The notes: a model not told the origin generated them from the letters alone. A stretch of 64,000 nucleotides of DNA from an uncultured cyanobacterium (GCA_903858015.1 CAIOGZ010000042.1:1-64000); one strand, 5' to 3'; positions 54,201-62,129 are shown, numbered from the stretch's first letter. Numbers and translations: made by a program.

Positions 54201-55023
54201 GGGAGGTGAGCTGCGTGAGTGCCGCCAGTGCCGCCGCTCCCTCAGCTCCGATCTGGTTGTACCCCAGGTCCAGGGAGGTGAGCTCGGTGAGTGCCGCCAG
54301 AGCCGCCGCTCCCTTATCACCGATCTGGTTGTACCCCAGGTCCAGGGAGGTGAGCTCGGTGAGTGCCGCCAGAGCCGCCGCTCCCTCAGCTCCGATCTGG
54401 TTGTCCCACAGCTCCAGGGAGGTGAGCTGGGTGAGTGCCGCCAGAGCCGCCGCTCCCTCAGCACCGATCCTGTTGTCCCCCAGGTCCAGGGAGGTGAGCT
54501 GGGTGAATGCCGCCAGAGCCGCCGCTCCCTCAGCTCCGATCTGGTTGTCCCTCAGGTTGAGGGAGGTGAGCTGCGTGAGTGCCGCCAGAGCCGCCGCTCC
54601 CTCAGCTCCGATCTGGTTGCCCCTCAGGTTGAGGGAGGTGAGCTGGGTGAGTGTCGCCAGTGCCGCCGCTCCCCCAGCACCGATCTGGTTGTACCCCAGG
54701 TCCAGGGTGGTGAGCTGGGTGAGAGCCGCCAGAGCCGCCGCTCCCTCAGCACCGATCTGGTTGCCCCCCAGGTGAAGGGAGGTGAGCTGGGTCAACATCC
54801 CAAGCTGTTCCGCCAAGTCCTCCACCGGCTCCTTGAGCTGATAAATAATGGGCTTGTCTCGCAGCTGATGCGGCCATTGGCCCCCTGAGGCGGGCAGCTC
54901 AACGCCGGGGCCCAGCAGAACTAGCTCCGTGGTTCCTTGCCGTGCCAGTTCGGCGATCAAGGCATCCAGATCATCTGCCCAGAGCTGTTGCAGGCAAGGA
55001 GTGGCCGACATGGCAGAGATCAT
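51241..55023 (-). CDS. LRR-Roc-COR (ROCO) GTPase with C-terminal TIR/DUF4062-like domain
   Basis: From ATG 55023 the protein has 1260 residues. An N-terminal unique domain (1-76) is followed by 17 near-identical 24-residue leucine-rich repeats (77-484), consensus LTQLTSLNLRDNQIGAEGAA plus ALAA, and two diverged repeats. A Roc GTPase comes next: Walker A LILGDGGAGKTSLLRRLY (P-loop 593-601), switch WDFGGQQIYHATHQFFL (643-), and NEKAGRS at the NKxD position. A COR domain spans about 765-1010, with a CICSQC (1015-1020) and later VECPES that look like a zinc site. A Pro/Ala linker leads to a TIR-fold or DUF4062-like domain (about 1102-1205): IKVFLASSSELREDRDAIEL, WENFLDAMSETRLQDEY, CDIFLSLYKTKTGKFT, GKPIVYTYFK. 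The order suggests ligand sensing, a GTP switch and a C-terminal effector. ATG 55011 and TTG 55053 are alternative starts. There is no obvious operon partner. Confidence 0.9.
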   Translation of the reverse strand: MISAMSATPCLQQLWADDLDALIAELARQGTTELVLLGPGVELPASGGQWPHQLRDKPIIYQLKEPVEDLAEQLGMLTQLTSLHLGGNQIGAEGAAALAALTQLTTLDLGYNQIGAGGAAALATLTQLTSLNLRGNQIGAEGAAALAALTQLTSLNLRDNQIGAEGAAALAAFTQLTSLDLGDNRIGAEGAAALAALTQLTSLELWDNQIGAEGAAALAALTELTSLDLGYNQIGDKGAAALAALTELTSLDLGYNQIGAEGAAALAALTQLTSLNLWDNQIGAEGAAALAALTELTTLVLGYNQIGDKGAAALAALTHLTSLNLRDNQIGAEGAAALAALTQLTSLNLRDNQIGAEGAAALAALTQLTSLNLRDNQIGAEGGAALAALTQLTSLNLRDNQIGAEGAAALAALTQLTTLELGGSQIGVEGAAALAALTQLTALDLGYNQIGDKGAAALAALTQLTSLNLTRNEIGDKGAAALAALTQLTTLDLSKNPVVETMPFATLKRLISLNLKETKVQDLSPLRPLLERGLEAKWAEHGSRNGINVFDCPLIHPPPEIVQQGQEAVLNYLREIDVQGADHLYEAKVLILGDGGAGKTSLLRRLYQTDLPLPAEEESTKGIDIHRHTFSNAGGRPFQLNVWDFGGQQIYHATHQFFLTKRSLYILVDDNRYSQAVQDDGFKYWLELIEALSEGSPVLIFQNEKAGRSKSIDEAGIKGRFPNVKDVYRGNLEQGDAAEKLAEAIRFHVQQLPHVGEAVPARWLAIRAELEDRKQQAPYVSRKEYFQIYGRHLDLDETKALQLSRYLHDLGVFLHFQEDPLLARLLILQNDWATEAVFNVLDDEPTKARFGYFTRADCQQIWAHSTYGDMHPELLALMEKFELCYKLADQQIETWLAPQLLSPSTPEALQDWPQADDLVLTYQYDFLPKGLISRLMVRMHRFVRQPDRSWRSGAYFEHGQSELLARLTSPGGKEIELRARGPERKALLSVISSDLDALNASFEGLRDKVRKFVPCICSQCRLSTSPERYEEGRLLKRKQDGKLTVECPESYEDVSVLELLDGLKLDAMPAWAKPAPPEPPAAQDRPSAAAAASESQPPRTIKVFLASSSELREDRDAIELHLLRKNNDNLGQQGIKLQILRWENFLDAMSETRLQDEYNEKARSCDIFLSLYKTKTGKFTKEEFNAAHAEFRAKGKPIVYTYFKNVQIDTASITEEINTLLAFKKRLSELGHYPTQYTSIEDLKLQFQAQLEQLIREERV
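53572..54795 (-). repeat. Seventeen 72-bp LRR-encoding tandem repeats
   Basis: Seventeen consecutive 72-bp units encode 24-residue leucine-rich repeats. Many neighbours differ by only a few bases; differences cluster at the x positions of LxLxxNxI and at AEG versus DKG. The homogeneity implies recent expansion or gene conversion. The complementary strand is also free of stops over this stretch. Confidence 0.95.
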
Positions 55024-55367
55024 GTAGAGATCCGAGTGAGCAAACCGCGGCAACCCTTCAGCTCTTGCCTTGCGGCAGCGACGCGACGATCATATCCGGA
55101 TGGGCGCTCAGATGGCCTGCATTGGCTATCCAGCCCGCTTCTCCGATCCACTCCTGGTGAAGCTTATCGAAACTGGCAGCGAGGGCAGCGAGGCCATCAA
55201 GATCGCAAGCAATCCCGCTCAACGATCGCGGGCGGGCTGTTCAGCGCTGCCCCCTGATGGCGGCGGCACCCCTCGGCCTGTCCCGCCGCGATGCTGCACC
55301 TGCAGGGATATCCGATGGCATCAATTCAGTTGGCCGGTGGAATGCAAGGCCGTGCGAATAGCAACCC
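55024..55367. other. Upstream region of the ROCO gene
   Basis: About 340 bp lie between the ROCO start and the toxin-antitoxin remnant on the other strand. It should hold the ROCO promoter. Short frames here show no recognisable protein. Confidence 0.4.
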
Positions 55368-55454
55368 ATGCCCACGATCGTGGACCGGCCCGATCCGGAG
55401 CTCGCCCAGCTCGACGCCTTGTGCCTTGAGCCAGGGCTGTCGCGGGCCGAATGA
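55368..55454 (+). pseudogene. Remnant of an RHH-type antitoxin
   Basis: ATG 55368 to TGA 55454 encodes 28 residues ending in AQLDALCLEPGLSRAE, which resembles the helix region of ribbon-helix-helix antitoxins (LDxLCxxxGxSRAE). The rest of the domain is missing after a premature stop. The stop overlaps the next ATG as ATGA, the usual arrangement of an antitoxin-toxin pair. Identification is by pattern only. Confidence 0.45.
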
Positions 55455-55603
55455 AGTGGGCGCTGATGCTGCTGCTCGGCACCAATATCTTGATCGATGG
55501 GTTGCGGGACGAAGAGGATGATGGCTTCCCGACAACGCTCTCGATGCCGATATGTTCCCTCAGCACGAACTTGGCTCCAGTAATGGTGCATTCCAATACT
55601 TAA
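55451..55603 (+). pseudogene. Remnant of a PIN-domain (VapC-like) toxin
   Basis: ATG 55451 to TAA 55603 encodes 50 residues starting KWALMLLLGTNILIDGLRDE. This is the first strand and helix of a PIN nuclease (usual LLLDTNILIDxLR), with the first catalytic Asp changed to Gly. After about 20 residues the sequence loses PIN character and ends, so the nuclease cannot be active. It runs 44 bases into the 3' end of the opposite-strand phosphatase gene. Confidence 0.5.
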
Positions 55604-56165
55604 TAGCGGGGAGATCGCCGTAGTAGGAGAGGAGAGAGATCGTGGCGGTATCGAGCAGAAAATGACGGCCATGGCCAGGCGTTAGGCCGATCCAGCGGGC
55701 CGCCAGCACCCTCAGGACGTGTCCGTGGGCGAACAAGGCCACCGGCCCTCGCTGCTGCTGAGCCCGTGCGATCAGCCGATCCACCCGCGCCCCCAGCTGC
55801 TGGGGGCTCTCACCGCCCGGGCAGCCGTCCTTAAAGACCAGCCAGCCGGGCGCCTCAAGCTGAATCTCAGCGGAAGTAAGGCCTTCGTAGGCGCCGTACT
55901 CCCATTCGCGCAGGTCGGGATCGATCTGCATCTGCTCCCCCAAGCCGGCCAATTCACAGGTGCGCCTGGCCCGTTGCAGCGGGCTGCTCAGCACAAGCTC
56001 AAGGTGCAATCCTGCAAGGTAAGGCGCCAGCGATCGGGCGGCCTGCTCACCCTTCGGCGTCAACGCCATGTCCGTGCTGCCGGTGTGTTGGCCCGCGAGG
56101 CTCCAGACCGTCTCTCCATGGCGAATCAGCAACACATCTCCCGCCCCGAGGGAAAGGACCGTCAT
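55560..56165 (-). CDS. Histidine phosphatase family protein (phosphoglycerate mutase-like)
   Basis: The 201-residue protein has the branch motif LLIRHGETVWSLAGQHTGST (catalytic His in RHG), VLSSPLQRARRTCELAGLG, DLREWEYGAYEGLTSAEIQL and ALFAHGHVLRVLAARWIGL (second His). It is a phosphatase of the cofactor-dependent mutase fold, substrate unknown; WEYGxYEG is typical of plant and cyanobacterial members. Its 3' end overlaps the PIN remnant on the other strand. Confidence 0.92.
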   Translation of the reverse strand: MTVLSLGAGDVLLIRHGETVWSLAGQHTGSTDMALTPKGEQAARSLAPYLAGLHLELVLSSPLQRARRTCELAGLGEQMQIDPDLREWEYGAYEGLTSAEIQLEAPGWLVFKDGCPGGESPQQLGARVDRLIARAQQQRGPVALFAHGHVLRVLAARWIGLTPGHGRHFLLDTATISLLSYYGDLPAIKYWNAPLLEPSSC

Positions 56166-56389
56166 CGCAAAAGTCTCGGCTGGCTGGACCCCATGATGGC
56201 CACGTTGGTCCCCGTTTTAACGGCCGCTGGTGGTGGCGGGCACGGGAGCAGACAACAGCTTGCTAGGGCCTGTCGTGCAGGATGGCGGGGCTGCAGCCAT
56301 CCCCTCAGCCCCCACGCTTACTTGGGTTTAGCAACCAGCGGACGGGGGCATGGGTCAGGGTAAAGGCGGCATCGTCAGAGGCTGCACAG

Positions 56390-59011
56390 TCAGGCCGCCG
56401 CCGGTGGTTGTGCCACCGGCCCCAACCACTCCGCCAGCTTCGTGTAGCGCCTGCGGCCCAGGTGATTCTTCACCGCCATCGCCAGGGCTTTCTTTTGCCC
56501 CACCAGCACCACCAACTGCTTGCCGCGGGTGAGGCCCGTGTAGACAAGATTCCGCTGCAACATCGGGTAGTGCTGGCTGAGCAGCGGGATCACCACGGCG
56601 GGATATTCACTGCCCTGGCTCTTGTGGATCGTGCAGGCATAGGCCGGCACCAGGTGATCGAGTTCGCCCCAGCCGTAGACCACCACCCGGCTGCCCGCAG
56701 CACCTGCCTCGCTAGTGGGGAATAGCACGCTGAGTTCACTGTTGTCGGCGTCGATGGCATCGATCGTGCCGACATCGCCGTTAAAGACGTCCTTCTCGTA
56801 GTCGTTGGCGATCTGCATCACCTTGTCGCCCGGCGCGAAGCGCCAGCCGAAGCGCTCCACCTGCTCCGCCGGATCGGGGTTGAGTAGCTTCTGCAGCTCG
56901 ATGTTCAGGGAGCGCGACCCACAGCCGCCGCGGGCCATCGGGCAGAGCACCTGCACCTGGGCGATCGGATCCAAGCCAAAGCGGGCCGGGATGCGTTCAC
57001 CCACCACCTTCAAAATCAGCTTCACCGCCTGCTCGGGCGTTTCGGCCGGCAGGAAGTAGAAGTCGCTGCCCGCGCCCTTACGGTTGGCGCCATGAGTGCC
57101 CGCGCCCTCGGCGCTGGCGCCATTGGCGCTGGCGTTATCGGCCGGGGGCCGTAGGTCGGGGAGGGTGCCGGCGTTGATGGCGTGGGCGGTGGTGATGATG
57201 CGGCTGGTGGCCGCCTGGCGAAACACCTCCGTCAGCCTCGCGACCGGGACGGCGCCGCTGGCGATCACGTCCGCGAGCACCTGGCCCGGGCCCACCGAGG
57301 GAAGTTGATCCACATCGCCCACCAGCAGCAGGGCCGCCTCGGGCGGGATCGCGGCCAGTAGGGAGGCCATCAGTGGCACATCCACCATCGAGGTCTCATC
57401 CACCACCAGCAGGTCGCACTCCAGCGGCAATTCGTCGCCGCGACGGAAGCCATAGGCGGCGGGGTCGAATTCCAGCAGCCGGTGGATGGTTTTCGCCTCC
57501 AGGCCGGTGGCCTCGGCCATGCGTTTGGCGGCCCGGCCGGTGGGGGCGCAGAGCTGGATCCGGAGCTTCTTGGCCGCCAGGATCCGCAGAATCGCATTGA
57601 TCAAGGTGGTCTTGCCCACCCCAGGGCCGCCGGTGATCACCAGCACCTTGCTAGCCAGGGCCTGCTCCACCGCAGCCTTCTGGCTGGCGGCCAGCTCCAG
57701 GCCGAGGCGTTGCTCCACCCAGGTGATCGCCTTGGCGGCATCGATCGTTCCCCAGGACGCTGCCCCCTGCGCCAGCTGCTGCAGCGCTGCTGCAATGCGG
57801 CGTTCCTCGCGATGCAGATGGGCCAGGAAGATCGCGGCTTCACCCGCCAGGGTGTCGGCCACCACCGAGCCCTCGCTCAGTTCCAGGTCCAGAGCTGCCT
57901 GGATCACGCCGCCCTCCAGCGCCACCCGGTTGCTGCTGGCGCCTGCGGCGGCGGTTGGGATGGTGGCTGCTGGGGCCTTGGTTGCCGCGCCGCCTTGGCG
58001 CTCTTCGGCCTGGCCGGATGCTTCGCCTGAATCCGGCTGGGCCGATGCGGGCGGGCTCGGACGGGCCACGCTCAGCAGCTCCCCAGCCAACTTGAGCAGG
58101 TCGGCGGTCGGCAGGCCGCAGTGGCCATCGCCGCTGGCCTGCAGCAGCGCGTAACTGATGCCGGCCCGCAGGCGGATCATCGCCGTGGCTTCGATCCCCA
58201 GCCGGGCGGCGATCGCATCGGCGCTGCGGAAGCCGATGCCGCGAATGTCGCGGGCCAGGCGGTAGGGGTTCTCGGCCATCACCTGCACGGCCTCGTTGCC
58301 GTAGGTCTTGAAGATCCGCACCGCCCGCGCCGTGCCGACGCCATGGCTATGCAGAAACACCATGATTTCTCGCACCACCTTCTGGTCCGCCCAGGCCTGG
58401 GCGATGCGGCCGGCCCGCACCTGGCCGATGCCCGGCACCTCCCGCAGCCGCTCGGGGGCCTGCTCGATCACCTCGAACACCTGGGCCCCGAAGGCCTCCA
58501 CCAGCTTGCTGGCGTAGATCGGGCCGATGCCGCGAATCATGCCGGAGCCGAGGTATTTCTGGATCCCTTCGGCGCTGGTGGGCGCTGAAGCCTTGAGGAA
58601 GGAGGCCTTGAACTGCTGGCCGTGCTCGCGGCTGTTCACCCAGCAACCGCTCACCGTCACCCATTCGCCGGCGCTGATCTCGGCGGCATGGCCCACCACC
58701 GTGACCAGATCGCGGTGGCCGCAGGCCTTGATCCGCAGCACGCAGAAGCCGCTCTCGGCGCTGTGGAAGGTGACGCGCTCGATCGACCCGGCCAGCACTT
58801 CCGTGGGCTGGCCCCCAAGGGGCTGACCCCCAAGGGGCTGACCCCCAAGGGGCTGGCCCGCAGGGGACTGGCCGGCAGGGGACTGGCCGCCGGCCGGATC
58901 ATTACTGCCGGCCGCGGGCGGCTTGCGGAGAGGGTTGGCCAAGCAGGCTCGATCCAGCTCAGCAGTCTGGACGGGCTGCTGGCGGCGCGAGGGCAGCATG
59001 GGTGCAGCCAT
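56390..59011 (-). CDS. recD2: RecD2-type ATP-dependent DNA helicase
   Basis: The 873-residue SF1B 5'-3' helicase has an N-terminal OB-like and helix-hairpin-helix part (GIGPIYASKLVEAFG, VPGIGQVRAGRIAQAW, GIGFRSADAIAARLGI). Motor motifs follow: VITGGPGVGKTTLINAILRI (motif I), LCAPTGRAAKRMAEATG (Ia), LLVVDETSMVDVPLM (II), LLVGDVDQLPSVGPGQVLAD (III), ACTIHKSQGSEYPAVVIPL (V) and LVYTGLTRGKQLVVLVG (VI). This is the RecBC-independent RecD2 (YrrC) class involved in repair and replication restart. The N-terminal 70 residues contain a GGQPL repeat and are likely disordered; a second low-complexity insert is at about 320-355. Confidence 0.93.
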   Translation of the reverse strand: MAAPMLPSRRQQPVQTAELDRACLANPLRKPPAAGSNDPAGGQSPAGQSPAGQPLGGQPLGGQPLGGQPTEVLAGSIERVTFHSAESGFCVLRIKACGHRDLVTVVGHAAEISAGEWVTVSGCWVNSREHGQQFKASFLKASAPTSAEGIQKYLGSGMIRGIGPIYASKLVEAFGAQVFEVIEQAPERLREVPGIGQVRAGRIAQAWADQKVVREIMVFLHSHGVGTARAVRIFKTYGNEAVQVMAENPYRLARDIRGIGFRSADAIAARLGIEATAMIRLRAGISYALLQASGDGHCGLPTADLLKLAGELLSVARPSPPASAQPDSGEASGQAEERQGGAATKAPAATIPTAAAGASSNRVALEGGVIQAALDLELSEGSVVADTLAGEAAIFLAHLHREERRIAAALQQLAQGAASWGTIDAAKAITWVEQRLGLELAASQKAAVEQALASKVLVITGGPGVGKTTLINAILRILAAKKLRIQLCAPTGRAAKRMAEATGLEAKTIHRLLEFDPAAYGFRRGDELPLECDLLVVDETSMVDVPLMASLLAAIPPEAALLLVGDVDQLPSVGPGQVLADVIASGAVPVARLTEVFRQAATSRIITTAHAINAGTLPDLRPPADNASANGASAEGAGTHGANRKGAGSDFYFLPAETPEQAVKLILKVVGERIPARFGLDPIAQVQVLCPMARGGCGSRSLNIELQKLLNPDPAEQVERFGWRFAPGDKVMQIANDYEKDVFNGDVGTIDAIDADNSELSVLFPTSEAGAAGSRVVVYGWGELDHLVPAYACTIHKSQGSEYPAVVIPLLSQHYPMLQRNLVYTGLTRGKQLVVLVGQKKALAMAVKNHLGRRRYTKLAEWLGPVAQPPAAA
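58811..58883 (-). repeat. 15-bp tandem repeats in recD2 N-terminus
   Basis: About five 15-bp units (three nearly exact CCAAGGGGCTGACCC, then two variants) encode the GGQPL/AGQSP repeats of the disordered N-terminus. Confidence 0.85.
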
Positions 59012-59022
59012 GCGTGGGGGCC

Positions 59023-59226
59023 ATGCCTGCTGCCGATCCCAACGAGCGCAAGCTCGCCTTGATCCGCTTCGCGGTGCGGGCGGTACGTGTCAGCGCCAGC
59101 ACGATCGCCGTGGTGGCCCTGCTGCGGCAGGAATGGGTGGCAGGAGCCGCGTTTGCCGTCGCCTGGTTGCTGATCCTTGGCGCACCGAGACTGTTCCCCG
59201 CGCTGCAGGAGCGCGAGCGGCCATGA
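59023..59226 (+). CDS. Small membrane protein of unknown function
   Basis: The 67-residue product begins MPAADPNERKLALIRFAVRA and has two short hydrophobic stretches (VSASTIAVVALLRQ and GAAFAVAWLLILGAPRLF), likely a membrane hairpin. It is divergent from recD2, with 11 bases between the start codons. No family is recognised. Confidence 0.5.
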   Translation: MPAADPNERKLALIRFAVRAVRVSASTIAVVALLRQEWVAGAAFAVAWLLILGAPRLFPALQERERP

Positions 59227-59508
59227 GCGGGCCGAGCCCAGGCGGTGCCCCGACCACAGTCTTGATGTCGGAATGGGCCGCAGCGGCTGGCTAGGCGAAC
59301 GGGGCAGAAGGAAGCTTCAAGGGGCTCGACGCCGCAACCGATCCGATCAGCCCACTAACCAGTAAATCCCGATTCCAACGAACAAGCAAACGCCTCGATT
59401 CCCACTCCCAACAAATCCCGATTCCCGCTAACAACCAAATCCCTCGGCCTCCACTCCCTACGAATACAAAACTCCCAACAACTCTCCAGCTCCCAACAAC
59501 TCCTCAAC
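59227..59508. repeat. A/C-rich degenerate repeats before ndhN
   Basis: Between 59355 and 59520 the plus strand is an A/C-rich series with recurring ACTCCCAACAA and AAATCCCGATTCC elements. It includes three copies of CCCAACAA and two of AATCCCGATTCC. No gene is seen. It may be a slippage-derived spacer. Confidence 0.55.
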
Positions 59509-59964
59509 TCACAACAAGTCCGCCAACGGCTGCCAGCGCAACTGCCGCGACCCGCCCATCTCCACCACCAACTTGAGCCGCGGTTCCCGCTTGGTGAGGT
59601 CGAGCAAGGAAGCCAGTTCGGCCGTGGAGAGCACCTGGCCCTCCAGCAACCAGAGCAGGATCGGCGCCTGGCCCTCCAGCTCGGCGCCGAGCAGGGGCAT
59701 CACCCGCTGCACCTCGCCCACGGCGGCACCCCGGCCCACGCTCTGGTGCCCCAGGTGGGGAGGACGCACGCCATGCAGCTGAAACAAAAAAGCCTCCGGA
59801 TCGCCAAGGCCGCGGGCGGAGCTGAGCTGGGCGCGGTAGCCGGCGGCCCGCATCCGCCGCAGCAGGCGGGTTTCGGCTCCACCTTCAAGCGGGACGAACA
59901 GGGCAATGGCGCCAGCGCGTTCCAGGTCCTGACGGAAACCGCGGCCGGAGAGCAGCAGGGGCAT
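59509..59964 (-). CDS. ndhN: NAD(P)H-quinone oxidoreductase subunit N
   Basis: NdhN is an oxygenic-photosynthesis-specific subunit of the NDH-1 complex on the thylakoid membrane. The 151-residue protein shows [78 protein letters not shown] and [19 protein letters not shown], all highly specific. The length is normal. It is divergent from the ribosomal operon. Confidence 0.97.
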   Translation of the reverse strand: MPLLLSGRGFRQDLERAGAIALFVPLEGGAETRLLRRMRAAGYRAQLSSARGLGDPEAFLFQLHGVRPPHLGHQSVGRGAAVGEVQRVMPLLGAELEGQAPILLWLLEGQVLSTAELASLLDLTKREPRLKLVVEMGGSRQLRWQPLADLL

Positions 59965-60524
59965 CGGGCGTCGGGGCGCGTATGCCGTCCAGTTTGGCAG
60001 CCGCCGGGGGTGGTCTGGGCCCCAGGGCGGCGTTCAGGCCGATGGGAAATGCTTGCGACCGGGGCGGTCAGGCCGTGCGGTAATCTTTTCTCTTGTGCCG
60101 CTGTCTGCGCCCGTCCGCTAGCCGGGCCTCCAGCACACGGCACAGGGGCCGTCATTGGTGACGACCTCTCCCGGCCAGTACGGCATCTGCAGCCAGGCTC
60201 CCGTAGCCGCCGCCGCAGACACCGTCGGGAAACTGCTGATCATTTGGAAGCTCGTCTTCCAAAGGGCCGGAAGCTTGCTTCGCAGCCAGCCTCCAAGCCA
60301 AATCGAGCCCAGCCCTTGCGCTTTGCTCACGGCGCCCACGATCGGTCAAGTCCCAGCCCGCTGAATCGCCTCGCTAGCCCCCGGCCAGCAGTCTCCGACC
60401 GCGCAGCCAGCCCTGCGAAATCCCGTATTCAGCATCCGCCGCCCACCCGGGCCCCGTACCGGGTAGCGCCGTAGCCCAAGGGCAACGGCAGGCGGCAGTC
60501 CAGCTGGCGTCATCTCCCCTCCCA
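59965..60524. promoter_or_regulatory. Divergent region ndhN / ribosomal operon leader
   Basis: The 560 bp between the start codons of ndhN and rplC must contain the promoters of both. It includes an AT-richer box GTAATCTTTTCTCTTG near 60080 and small hairpins such as GGAAGCTCGTCTTCC (60247-60261). If the ribosomal promoter is near 60080, the leader is over 400 nt, long enough for translational feedback control. No gene is convincing. Confidence 0.4.
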
Positions 60525-61172
60525 ATGTCCATCGGCATTCTCGGGAAGAAATTGGGCATGTCCCAGTTCTTCGACGACGAAGGCAGATCCATCCCGGTCA
60601 CCGTGATCGAGGCGGGCCCCTGCCGCATCACCCAACTCAAGAGCGCAGCCAGCGACGGCTACAGCGCGGTGCAGATCGGCTTCGGCGAGATCCGCGAAAA
60701 GCTGGTCAACAAGCCCGCCAAGGGCCACCTGGCTAAGTCTGGCTCCGATCCGCTGCGGCACCTGCGCGAATACCGCGTCGAGGCCGTCGACGGGCTCGAG
60801 CTCGGCACCACCATCACCGTCACCGCCTTTGAGGCCGGCCAGAAGGTGGATGTCAGCGGCGACACGATCGGCCGGGGTTTCGCCGGTTATCAGAAGCGCC
60901 ACGGCTTCAGCCGCGGTCCGATGAGCCACGGCTCCAAAAACCACCGGGAACCCGGTTCCACCGGCGCCGGCACCACGCCGGGCCGCGTCTACCCCGGCAA
61001 GCGCATGGCCGGCCGCTACGGCGGCAAACAGATCACCACCCGCGGCCTCACCATCCTCAAGGTGGATGTGGAGCGCAACCTGCTGGTGGTCAAGGGCTCG
61101 GTTCCCGGTAAGCCCGGTGCCCTGCTCGACATCCGCCCGGCCAAGCGGGTGGGCAGCAAAGCCGCGACCTGA
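60525..61172 (+). CDS. rplC: 50S ribosomal protein L3
   Basis: The 215-residue protein begins [20 protein letters not shown] and contains [40 protein letters not shown] and [20 protein letters not shown], the conserved extension of L3 with its glutamine in the loop. It is the first gene of the operon as seen here. In cyanobacteria the operon starts with rplC because rpsJ is elsewhere. Confidence 0.98.
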   Translation: MSIGILGKKLGMSQFFDDEGRSIPVTVIEAGPCRITQLKSAASDGYSAVQIGFGEIREKLVNKPAKGHLAKSGSDPLRHLREYRVEAVDGLELGTTITVTAFEAGQKVDVSGDTIGRGFAGYQKRHGFSRGPMSHGSKNHREPGSTGAGTTPGRVYPGKRMAGRYGGKQITTRGLTILKVDVERNLLVVKGSVPGKPGALLDIRPAKRVGSKAAT

Positions 61173-61183
61173 GGAGGAGACCC

Positions 61184-61819
61184 ATGGCAACTGTTGTAAT
61201 TCACGACTGGCAAGGCAAGGAGAGCGGTCAAGCCTCCCTTGATCTGAAGGTCGCCAAAGAAACCTCCGCCACCGACCTGCTCCACCGGGCAGTGGTGCGG
61301 CAGCTGGCCCATGCCCGCCAGGGCACCGCCAGCAGCCTCACCCGCGCCGAGGTGGCCGGTGGCGGCCGCAAGCCCTACAAGCAGAAAGGCACCGGCCGGG
61401 CCCGCCAAGGCTCGATCCGCACCCCCCTGCGTCCCGGCGGTGGCGTGGTCTTCGGACCCAAGCCCCGCAGCTACGAGATGGGGATGAACCGCAAGGAGCG
61501 CCGCCTGGCGCTGCGCACCGCCCTGATGAGCCGCGTGGCCGACATCGTGGTGGTCAAGGGGTTCGGCGCCGATCTCGAAACCCCGAAAACCCGGGAAATC
61601 AACGCCGCCCTCGCCCGCTTCGGCATTGAAGCCGGCACCAAGGTGCTGCTGATCCTCGATCACGCCTCCGAGGCCGTGCGCCTCTCGGTGCGCAACATCG
61701 AGAAGGTTCGGCTGATCGCCGCCGATCAGCTCAATGTCTTTGATCTGCTCCACGCCAGCAAGCTGGTGCTGAGCGAAGAGGCACTCGCGAAGATTCAGGA
61801 GGTTTACGGCGATGGCTGA
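61184..61819 (+). CDS. rplD: 50S ribosomal protein L4
   Basis: The 211-residue protein has the L4 loop: [40 protein letters not shown] and [21 protein letters not shown] strong ribosome binding site (GAGGAGGAG) lies just before ATG 61184, 11 bases after the rplC stop. In Escherichia coli L4 regulates its operon; whether this holds here is not visible. Confidence 0.98.
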   Translation: MATVVIHDWQGKESGQASLDLKVAKETSATDLLHRAVVRQLAHARQGTASSLTRAEVAGGGRKPYKQKGTGRARQGSIRTPLRPGGGVVFGPKPRSYEMGMNRKERRLALRTALMSRVADIVVVKGFGADLETPKTREINAALARFGIEAGTKVLLILDHASEAVRLSVRNIEKVRLIAADQLNVFDLLHASKLVLSEEALAKIQEVYGDG

Positions 61820-62114
61820 ACGTTTCACCGATCGGCTCGCGGATGTGATCCGCCGGCCGCTGATCACCGAGAAGGCCACCCGGGCCCTCGAACTGAACCA
61901 GTACACCTTTGAGGTCGATCCCCGGGCTGCCAAGCCCCAGATCAAGGCCGCCGTCGAATCGATGTTCGACGTCAAGGTCATCGGCGTCAGCACCATGAAT
62001 CCCCCCCGCCGCAGCCGGCGGGTCGGGCGCTTCGCCGGCAAGCGTGCCCAGGTCAAGAAGGCCGTGGTGCGCCTCGCCGAAGGCAACGCCATCCAGTTGT
62101 TCCCAGAGGCCTGA
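61812..62114 (+). CDS. rplW: 50S ribosomal protein L23
   Basis: The 100-residue product has [20 protein letters not shown] and [20 protein letters not shown], typical of L23, a component of the tunnel exit where chaperones and SRP dock. Its ATG lies inside rplD, overlapping by 8 bases, so it is translationally coupled. Confidence 0.98.
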   Translation: MAERFTDRLADVIRRPLITEKATRALELNQYTFEVDPRAAKPQIKAAVESMFDVKVIGVSTMNPPRRSRRVGRFAGKRAQVKKAVVRLAEGNAIQLFPEA

Positions 62115-62129
62115 GGGGTCTGAAACGTC

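Noticed and set aside
53468-54888. Long stop-free frames on the plus strand across the LRR repeats
   Set aside because: They are the complement of a 72-bp repeat whose period is a multiple of three, so stops are absent by repetition; the sequences are simple repeats with no independent protein character.
60118-60339. Small minus-strand frame ending GEVVTNDGPCAVCWRPG upstream of rplC
   Set aside because: The last 20 residues look protein-like, but the rest does not, there is no ribosome binding site, and no family is recognised. It would be worth revisiting only if conserved in relatives.
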